Part shown: positions 1 to 6,370 of the stretch, in pieces | Position numbering within the stretch: the stretch's first letter is position 1 | How the letters are laid out: each line of letters starts with the position of its first letter | NCBI GenBank assembly: GCA_015852425.1 | Contig: JAAAIG010000921.1 | Location: 1-14,654, forward strand | Source: Gryganskiella cystojenkinii | Lineage: Eukaryota; Mortierellomycota; Mortierellomycetes; Mortierellales; Mortierellaceae | Direction: 5' to 3' | Length of the DNA stretch: 14,654 nucleotides | Program-made: the position numbers and the translations under genes | Notes under the pieces: model-generated | What the model saw: only the letters and a program-made list of their open reading frames with translations | What the model was told of the DNA's origin: nothing | Databases searched by the model: none

Positions 1-209
1 ATGGTCGGCGGTTAAGTCGCCCAAAAAGGAAGGTAAAAATGGGTCGGCGGTTAACAAACGAACGACTTGGGTCGGCGGTTAGATTAATTGTTCTTTTTTT
101 TTTCTCCTTGGACTTCCGTTGGTGGGGTATTCGACGAGCCGGCCTTCTGAAATGTTGTCGATTTTTGTTTAATTCAATTCTAAGTTGGTACTTTATTCGA
201 TGGATAGAA
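1..209. other. 3' flank of GGPP synthase gene
   Basis: Apart from the 12-bp repeats no gene is visible. On the minus strand an AATAAA hexamer (plus strand TTTATT, 192-197) sits about 13 nt beyond the stop codon of the minus-strand gene and could serve in 3' end formation, although it is unusually close. A 144-codon plus-strand reading frame at 39-473 is antisense to the last coding exon and has no family resemblance; I treat it as a shadow. Confidence 0.4.
3..81. repeat. Three copies of a 12-bp GC-rich repeat
   Basis: The 12-mer GGTCGGCGGTTA occurs exactly at 3-14, 42-53 and 70-81, all in the same orientation, with start-to-start spacings of 39 and 28 bp. Copies 2 and 3 share a longer 14-bp core (TGGGTCGGCGGTTA). 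The sequence between copies is not conserved, so this is a dispersed short direct repeat and not a clean tandem satellite. It lies past the stop codon of the geranylgeranyl diphosphate synthase gene, and the array may continue to the left of the window. Its role is unknown; a protein-binding site cluster or a piece of a larger repeat are both possible. Confidence 0.75.
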
Positions 210-2063
210 TTATTGGTTGGAATTGAAAGGTTGTGTGACAAACGAGGGCACTGCGTTCTTGTTGGCATCTTTGGCAGGATCCGGTACACTCAAGAGATCA
301 ATGATCCGTTCCAAACGAGTGTTGCCTCCAAGACGCTTGATCTCGGTCCTGACAAGGTTCTCATACTTGGTCATCTGTTCCCGACAGTACGCAAAAGTGT
401 TTGTGCCCTCCATGATTTTGACCGCATGCTGCTTGAGTTCCAGTTCCGTTGGCTTTTGCTTCAAAATGTCTAAAAAACGGTGAGTTATACAAAAATTTGT
501 TAGACGTTAGACCTGACGAACGACAGGACTGGCGACTCCGACCTCTTTGTACATAAACCCTCTCTTACTCAGCAATTTACGACTCTCTGGGTCAGCCCGG
601 ATAGAGTGGATGATAGGATACGAGAACTTGCCCTCTGTCAAATCTTCACAGAATCCTTTGTTGGCCGAGTACTAGTCGAGTTGAAAAAAACAAAGTTTTA
701 AAGGCATGAGATTGATGGTAAACGGTAATATAAGGGGCAAGATTGCAAAAAGACAAAAAAAATAAGAGTATCAAATATTAGGTGCGAAAGAAACGGACGC
801 CTACCTGACTTGACTGCAGATTCATGTAATCGTCACGGATCTGAAAGTGAATACCGATCAACTCGACCATGTGCACATAATCCCTAAAGAAAAAAATGGC
901 GCGCGGGTTGTTGAGTACACTTTTTTTTCGTTTTCGAAAACAGCTATACATTTATATTTGTGTCAGCACTAAGGATCCCCTTACACTGTACAGTTGCTCG
1001 CAGATTGCATCAGTTTGACCGCGAGACGCAAAAGACCTCCAGTTTCTAAGGAGTGAAAAAACAGATCGATTGCCAAGTTAGGAATAGTTACGAACAGTAG
1101 AGCCAGGGAGGATGAACACATCCCAGGTGTCAAACAAATTGTTGGTCGTGTAGTTGTTTTTGCGAGAAAACACCAGAAACTTACTGTCGTTGACCATGGA
1201 GATATATTCTTCCTCAGTTGGACAGGTCAGACTGTCTCTCCACAACAACTCCATACCCTGTCCTCGATGAAGACACAGTAACTCCTCTGTATCAGACACG
1301 GAGAAAAATAGGATATTCAAAAAGTGAGCAAGGGCGCGGCTTGTCCTGATCAGATCTACATTGTCGCTCAAGATGTATCAGAGTAGCATAGCCACTTCCC
1401 TCTTTGCATACCTGTAAAAATAGTGAGCATGGCTGGGTTCTGGATCTTGGACAGTTCAGCCAATGCCAGAAAGTAAACGTAATTTGCGCAATTGATCACT
1501 GCTGGAATACCGTAGATTTTGTGTGCGACTATTTTGGAGCAAGTAGAGAGCACATGTCAGCCCTTAAATTTTTTAATCCGTGTGTTTTCTCCACATATTT
1601 TTCGTGAGACAAAAAAACAGGAAGGGCTCAGATCCGGATCGTCGTTTCTTACCTGGTTCTCCACGACGAAGTACGGAATCATCCTCGATATCATCGACAC
1701 TATAACGAATCGGGCAAAAATGCGAGATGAGAAACCTCCTCACTGGGTTCTAGTCTAGGAAGGAACCTACAAATTTTTTCAACTTTTTTTCTTACAGCAA
1801 ACTGGAGTTGTGAAGCATCTTGACGACTTTGGTGATAACAGCAAGCTCCTTGGGAGGGACCTGGATCCACTTGTTAAAAGACTCGATGAGTTCTGTGCGC
1901 ATCTCTTTCCCAGGGGTGGAGGAGATGTAGAGGTAAGGCTCGAGAAGGGCCTAAGAAAGATGTCTTGCATTAGTGTCTTGTGCTTGAAAATGATGAAATG
2001 TTTTCGATTCCATTGTAATTGTACTTTTTCCTCATGGTTGGTAGGGTATGGAGGGATGACCAT
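210..2063 (-). CDS. Geranylgeranyl diphosphate synthase, nine exons
   Basis: Trans-prenyltransferase that condenses farnesyl diphosphate with isopentenyl diphosphate to give C20 GGPP for protein prenylation, carotenoids and other terpenoids; probably cytosolic. Exons (minus order): 2063-2025, 1950-1796, 1699-1653, 1528-1412, 1286-1185, 1045-985, 883-805, 671-569, 469-210. Phases all agree and give 320 aa, normal for the eukaryotic GGPPS family (CarG, BTS1, GGPS1). Visible landmarks: LLEPYLY near residues 15-21; first Asp-rich motif DDIEDD at 67-72 followed by [16 protein letters not shown] from 83; [13 protein letters not shown] and CPTEEEY; second Asp-rich motif RDDYMNL at 190-196; [10 protein letters not shown] from 206; the KRLGGN element near the C-terminus. 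The start was chosen because a 13-codon exon ending at GTACAA joins in phase to the LLEPYLY exon over a 74-bp intron with an ACTAAT branch site; no other ATG fits as well. Upstream it is divergent from UNG. Family certain; first exon less so. Confidence 0.93.
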
Positions 2064-2412
2064 GGTGTGATGAAAAGGGATGTGAGTAGGGGTTTGGATG
2101 TGATGAAATGAAAAGCAGGATAGAGAAAGGGATAAAAAAGGGAGAATGGAGGGGTCAAAGCTACAATCAGTAGACAAAGGTAAAGTTGATACGTGTTCAC
2201 GCGACTGTCCTTCTCGTGCAAGTGTCAAATCAAAATCACGTCCAGTCTTTTGCCACCATTCCCCATTTTGCATGAAGAGTGACTGCTCACTCGATTTTTC
2301 CTTTTGGTGTTTTGTGCCCTGAGAAAAAAAAACAAGAAAATGGCTCAAAAGGGAAGCGCGTTCCATTCTTTTTTGGTTTCCTTCATTCAATCCCTTCATC
2401 TCCACTCTGTTC

Positions 2413-2444
<32 letters not shown>

Positions 2445-2473
2445 ATCCCCAGCCATCCCTCTCATCCTCAATC
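2064..2473. promoter_or_regulatory. Divergent promoter, GGPPS / UNG
   Basis: The 410 bp between the two start codons must hold both promoters and 5' leaders. The UNG side has a long pyrimidine tract with a TC dinucleotide run (about 2411-2444) ending roughly 20-30 nt before the UNG ATG. The GGPPS side (2064-2270) is purine-rich on the plus strand, so pyrimidine-rich on the GGPPS coding strand. The UNG frame is open upstream to about 2279 but has no in-frame ATG there, so no longer mitochondrially targeted form is evident. I see no clear TATA box. Confidence 0.55.
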
Positions 2474-3735
2474 ATGACTCTTCCCAAGAGAACTGCTGAC
2501 CGGGACGCTTCTCAGGAAGGTCCCTCCAAGAAGACCTCCTCTACCCCAAAACAAACCTCACTCCTCGGTTGGGCCAAACCCAAGGCTACAACAATTATTG
2601 CCACAAAGGAAACTACTGAAGTCAAGACAGCCTCATCGAGCACAGGTCCAGTCGCAGATGCTGCTTCAACTTCGACTTCCACTGTCACAGTCACCGCAGC
2701 CTCTTCTTCCTCATCTTCCTCAGCAGATACGACTACAACCTCAACCCTCGTTCTCAAAGCCAGAACCGATATCCTCAAGGGTCTCTCAGACGAGAAGCGT
2801 GAGCTCCTGAGACTCGAACAAGATACCATGGATGCGACCTGGCTGAAGGCATTGCAGTCTGAATTCACAAAGCCATACTTCATCGAGGTAAAAAAAAAAA
2901 AAAAAAAAACGAATGTTTGTATTTCTGTTTTATTTTCAGCCTGACTTTTCTTTTTTTTTTGTCGTCCATTGCCAAAGGTGTTAACAGTTTTTTTTGTGTC
3001 CTTATATGTACATAGCTTAAGAAGTTCTTGAAGCAGGAAGAGGCAATCAAGCAACAGGTCTTCCCACCCAAAGCTGACATCTACAGCTGGTCCCGTTTTA
3101 CGCCTCTCCCCTCTGTTCGTGTTGTCATTCTCGGTCAAGGTAAAATCATGCTCGTGTTGTTTATCATTCATGTTATGTATAGCGTCGAGAGATTGATTTT
3201 TTTTGACAAAAAATCGTCCCGTTTACTCTACATAGACCCCTATCATGACGACAACCAGGCCCACGGTTTATGCTTCAGTGTCAAGAAGCCCGTTCGTCCT
3301 CCACCCTCTCTCAAGAACATGTATAAACTTCTCGAGACCGACATCCCCGGCTTCCAGACACCCAACCATGGGTACCTTGAGACCTGGGCCCGTCAGGGAG
3401 TCTTGATGGTCAATGCTGCCATGACGGTTCGGGCGCATCAAGCGAATTCCCACAAGGGTAAAGGGTGGGAGAAACTACTCGATGCGGTGATCAAGACCAT
3501 CAGTGATCAACGCAGGAACGTAGTCTTTTTGCTCTGGGGAAAAGACGCTCAGAACAAGGGCGTCCTTGTGGACAAGAAGAAACATTTGGTCTTGCAGAGT
3601 GTTCACCCCTCGCCTTTGTCGTGTCACAGAGGTTATTTCGATTGTCAACATTATTCCAAAGCAAACAAGTACCTGGTCGACAACGGATTGGCACCGATCG
3701 ACTGGAACAGTCTGATTGATGATACGTCCTCTTAA
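2474..3735 (+). CDS. UNG1: Uracil-DNA glycosylase, three exons
   Basis: Family-1 uracil-DNA glycosylase that hydrolyses uracil from DNA as the first step of base-excision repair; nuclear and possibly mitochondrial. Exons: 2474-2887, 3016-3139, 3236-3735; phase-consistent, 345 aa. The N-terminal ~100 residues are basic then Ser/Thr-rich and look disordered. They include KR/KK clusters and a Q27-x-x-L-x-x-W33 segment that resembles a degenerate PCNA-binding PIP box. The catalytic domain starts near residue 110. It shows FPPKADIYSW, the water-activating loop GQDPYH at 178-183 (catalytic Asp180 and Tyr182), QAHGLCFSV, the PPSLKNMYK segment, FLLWGKDAQ and the DNA-intercalation motif HPSPLS at 303-308 (His303). 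All expected active-site residues are present. Intron 2 splits the Asp180 codon; intron 1 starts GT followed by a run of about 18 A. Confidence 0.96.
2888..3015 (+). other. UNG intron 1 with poly-A run at donor
   Basis: A 128-bp intron. The donor is GT followed directly by about 18 A residues. It ends CATAG before LKKFLKQEEA, which is the expected continuation of the family sequence. A T-rich stretch lies in the middle of the intron. Confidence 0.8.
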
Positions 3736-4168
3736 AGATTTTGAAAAGCCCTCCCACCACACTCTCATTCTTAGCAATTGCTGTATATACTTTCTCCCTT
3801 TCTTTTTGCCTTGCTACATCATTAAAAATACAAAAACAACTATGCCATATCCTGAATACAAAAATAAATGTTCTCCAGGTTTATTATTTGCTTGAATGGA
3901 AGAGATGACGGTGCTCAGCACAAATAGATTTGACCGCGATCTGGTCTTGACCGTTAACAGGAGTCGGGTATCGAGTGCGTGAGAGGGGGAGGGGTGAGAA
4001 GATTCCGATCCGGGGTTCGTTGTTTGTCTTCTGAACGGTTTAAAGCAGGATGTCGAGTGAATCGGACAATTCGAACTTGTGGACCGAAATTGGTGGCAAA
4101 CGCATCAGGTATGAGGGCGCGCAAAAAAAAGGGCGTCCACTGGTTTGATCAGTTGGATGCTTTTTTTT
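3736..4168. other. Convergent 3' regions of UNG and membrane-protein gene
   Basis: No confident gene. For UNG an AATAAA lies at 3863-3868, about 130 nt past the stop. For the minus-strand neighbour an AATAAA (plus TTTATT, 3880-3885) lies about 285 nt past its stop, so the two 3' ends may overlap. A 32-codon plus-strand ORF at 4050-4148 is listed separately. Runs of A occur near 4122-4130. Confidence 0.5.
4050..4148 (+). CDS. Possible small ORF, 32 aa
   Basis: ATG at 4050, stop TGA at 4146-4148. The peptide begins MSSESDNSNLWTEIGGKRIR and ends with a basic KKGRPLV stretch. Codon choice and composition look more protein-like than the surroundings. A potential splice donor (AG|GTATGA) occurs after codon 19, so it could also be a first exon, but any continuation on the plus strand would run antisense through the membrane-protein gene, and I could not find a convincing partner exon. 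I recognise no family. It may be chance. Confidence 0.2.
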   Translation: MSSESDNSNLWTEIGGKRIRYEGAQKKGRPLV

Positions 4169-4652
4169 TCAACGCGGTTTCCGGACATAGGGCATGTTGC
4201 TGTCGTTCTCATGATCGCTTGGCTCGTCATCTGAGAACTCATAATCGTACTCGACAGACGAATCGTGTTGTTCCTCGCCTAGGACATCCATGTCGATCTC
4301 TTCCTCCCACAGTCCTTCTTCCTCATCGCCGCCTGCGTCGCGTTTTCGTTGGTAACGACCTCGGTTCATAAAGGAAGGCTGCATATACGGTGGAGGTACG
4401 AATCTGGCGAGACCTGCGGCTCTGAGGGTATCTCTTCCAACGCTGGCGACCCATCAAAGAGAGAGGAGGATATATCGTTAGCTTGATGAGGTTGTTTGAG
4501 GACAAAGGAAATAAAAATAAAAAATAAAAATAAAAATTTAAATAAAATTACCATGTTCCACAACAGACACACCAGACAAAGCCAGAAATGGCGACAATGA
4601 CACAAAAGGCCATGAGGCCATAAAGACCCCAGGGGGTTGGTTCGGCAGCCAT
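4169..4652 (-). CDS. Small single-pass membrane protein with PPPY motif
   Basis: Unrecognised 124-aa protein from two exons (4652-4552, 4442-4169), joined over a 109-bp intron. The intron has donor GTAATT, a perfect GCTAAC branch site and acceptor CCAG; the phases match (TG|C). Residues 1-8 are short and polar, and a hydrophobic helix follows at about 9-31. A Cys cluster (WCVCCGTC, 27-34) sits at the membrane boundary and suits palmitoylation. A juxtamembrane segment follows with VPPPY (PPxY at 50-53), then a basic patch (RGRYQRKRD). The last ~55 residues are strongly acidic (EEEGLWEEEIDMD, DYEFSDDEPSD). PPxY plus one membrane helix is the usual design of adaptors for WW-domain ubiquitin ligases such as Rsp5/Nedd4, so I infer such a role; this is not shown by homology. 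It is divergent from MIX23 (267 bp apart) and convergent with UNG. Confidence 0.72.
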
Positions 4653-4919
4653 TTGGATGTGTGCGGACTACTGTGTAGAGAAGAATAAAAGGTCGGGGAA
4701 TGTGACAAGGTAAGAATGTGAAACGACATGGAGTCAAAAATGGAAGCATGCAAAGAGAACAAATATGTTATATTCCCAAGCCACCAGCGAAAAAGGTGTC
4801 CGTTGGTGGAATGCGAATCGTTCCCTGTTTGGTAATTCCGTCTTTACTCTTTTTATTTGCTTTTCATTCTTCCCTCCTTCCACCCTTTTTACACATCCAA
4901 AGGGAACCCTCGCTTCGCC
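4653..4919. promoter_or_regulatory. Divergent promoter, membrane protein / MIX23
   Basis: 267 bp between two start codons pointing away from each other. The MIX23 side is pyrimidine-rich (about 4845-4900, runs of TTC/CCT and CCCTTTTT) just upstream of the ATG, like the UNG leader. No clear TATA box was seen. Confidence 0.45.
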
Positions 4920-5939
4920 ATGCCCGCCATCGCAGAGACAACCTGTTATAACCTCTCGAAGTTCAGAGGTAATCATTATGCCATCTCAGGAACGGAGACC
5001 AGGAATCACCGGAATAAAGCAAGGAAAGAAGGAGAAAGAAAGAGCTCCCGCTGCCGTTGCCACCACAACGGCTATGAAGATTCGCGAGGGCAAACGGCAA
5101 GAGTTCGTTGGACCGGATATTGGGCTAATGGAACTGGAGGATCGATACTTCGACCAAGCTCTCAAGAGGGACGAAAAAAATATCCTGTCCATTTCAATGA
5201 CCCCTGATTCAAGAACTGGAGAAGACTATCACGGGAAGAGAACGAGCTAAACATTCCGTACACTCTCTTTTTGTCTACGCCCTCTCCCAAATAGCGACCA
5301 TGAAGTCGTTCCGTGTCTTGGACGACAACATCATGCTTCGCCTGAACGAGACCAACACACATGCGGAGGCTGCTTGCTCAAGCTTCTTTAACGAATTGGT
5401 CGCTGCGTACGTGAAGCGCGATGCCAGCATCAAGTTCTGCTTAGAGGTAACGAAACCATGATTTTTTTTTTAGATACTTGAGGCTGTACAGCGCACTTTG
5501 AATAAACCGAAAGACGATCCGCTAACATCTGTTTTTTTCGATCTGGAAAAAAAACATAACGTTTTAGACTATGGATAAGAACATTGCTGTCAAGAAGGAG
5601 AAGTTGTACCAGGACCCCGATGATTATACTCTCAAGGATAGCATCATGACCGACGAGTCCAAGGTATTATTGACGTGGCTCTACAAACAAGAGACAAAAG
5701 CAAGGGCTTGTTTTCTTGGCCTCATTAGATAATTGTTTGTTGATATTCCATGCGAATTTGCTTCATATTAACCATAACGTTGCATATTTTTTTTATTGCA
5801 ATAGCGTCAAATTATCGCAAACGAGAGTGTAGTGGAGGACATTGTTCGGGGTCGTTCCTTGAAGGCTTTCCAGGAGAGATGCGCACTCTTTGATCTCCCA
5901 GTGAACATGCAAGAGTTTTTAGACAAGAGACACGGTTAG
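4920..5939 (+). CDS. MIX23: MIX23 / CID2-family mitochondrial IMS protein
   Basis: Member of the family containing yeast Mix23, human MIX23 (CCDC58) and fission yeast Cid2. These are soluble cysteine-motif proteins of the mitochondrial intermembrane space, linked in yeast to stress-induced protein import. Exons: 4920-4968, 5295-5446, 5568-5663, 5805-5939; phase-consistent, 143 aa, near the 144 aa of the human protein. The first exon (16 codons ending LSKFR) aligns its Cys9 with the conserved N-terminal Cys, at the right distance from the MKSFRVLDD block. The Cys44-Cys65 pair is separated by 20 residues exactly as in the human protein. A fourth conserved Cys is in FQERC (Cys125). The middle is charged and probably coiled coil. 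Intron 1 is long (326 bp) and contains another ORF. The last codons overlap a possible extra intron (5935-6010), which would replace the terminal Gly-stop by a slightly longer tail (152 aa). Confidence 0.88.
4978..5250 (+). CDS. 90-aa ORF nested in MIX23 intron 1
   Basis: A complete ATG-to-TAA frame lies wholly inside the 326-bp first intron of MIX23, starting 9 nt after the splice donor and stopping 44 nt before the acceptor. The protein is basic and lysine-rich at first (KQGKKEKERAP), has an Ala/Thr stretch (AAVATTTA), then a mixed, globular-looking segment (KIREGKRQEFVGPDIGLMEL, EDRYFDQALKRDEKN). It ends in a polar tail. No signal peptide or membrane helix. Codon use is balanced with many C/G-ending codons, like the real exons and unlike other introns here. 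I recognise no family. It could be a nested gene, a coding region on an alternative or dicistronic transcript, or a chance frame. The same frame is open upstream to an ATG at 4765, which would give 161 aa overlapping MIX23 exon 1 in another frame. Confidence 0.45.
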   Translation: MPSQERRPGITGIKQGKKEKERAPAAVATTTAMKIREGKRQEFVGPDIGLMELEDRYFDQALKRDEKNILSISMTPDSRTGEDYHGKRTS

Positions 5940-6370
5940 AGCATCCTATTTACAATGAAAAAAAACACATCATAAAACGACCCTCCTTCTTCTGACAAAT
6001 ATACATACAGGTCGCACAATTCTGTCCGACTCTTCCGGATAACCTCACTTTGGCCAATGCCGAGAAAAGAATCGATTTTGAGTTGTTGGATTAAGAGGGT
6101 CTCTGAAGAGACTTTAATATACAAATTTGCTAGCACTTTTTTTGGGACACTAAAAAGACAGGATGTCTAATGTACAACCCTACTGGAGAAAGCAAGGCGT
6201 GTTAGAGATGAGGGAAGAGGAAGAGTAAAGACTACAACAGGACGAGAGGAAGAGGAACAAGAATACAACATGGGGAAGGAAAAAGCTAAAAGAACACGCG
6301 AAAACAAAACAATATAAAAAAAAGCAAAATAATTCACAGAAAGGGTGACGGGGATCAAAGAACAGTAGCT
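5940..6370. other. Convergent 3' region, MIX23 / PHF14-like
   Basis: About 430 bp between two converging stop codons. It holds the possible terminal MIX23 intron/exon (acceptor ACAG at 6007-6010, branch-like CTGAC near 5994, stop TAA near 6040) and purine-rich sequence with A runs at 6180-6345. Minus-strand frames here are low-complexity and hydrophobic only because the plus strand is purine-rich; I see no independent gene. Confidence 0.5.

Noticed and set aside
540..568. Continuation of GGPPS exon 8 past LLS ([12 protein letters not shown])
   Set aside because: GTAAGAG at 568-562 is a canonical donor, and splicing to 469 restores the family sequence LLNILKQKP.
1779..2471. 230-codon minus-strand ORF upstream of GGPPS
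   Set aside because: Its frame differs from the GGPPS frame over 1796-1950, where family residues are unmistakable; the rest is promoter and leader.
2512..3171. 219-codon minus-strand ORF across UNG exon 1
   Set aside because: Antisense shadow of the UNG N-terminus; Glu/Val-rich only because the sense strand is Ser/Thr-rich.
4366..4749. 127-codon minus-strand ORF reading through the membrane-protein intron
   Set aside because: Uses the wrong frame in both exons and translates the T-rich intron into a false hydrophobic stretch; the spliced model gives a better protein.
4978..5294. MIX23 translation starting at the ATG in exon 2 (MKSFRVLDD) with the 90-aa ORF as an independent upstream gene only
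   Set aside because: Exon 1 at 4920-4968 aligns Cys9 and the LSKF segment precisely with the family N-terminus and joins in phase, so the intron model is preferred; the nested ORF is kept as a separate feature.
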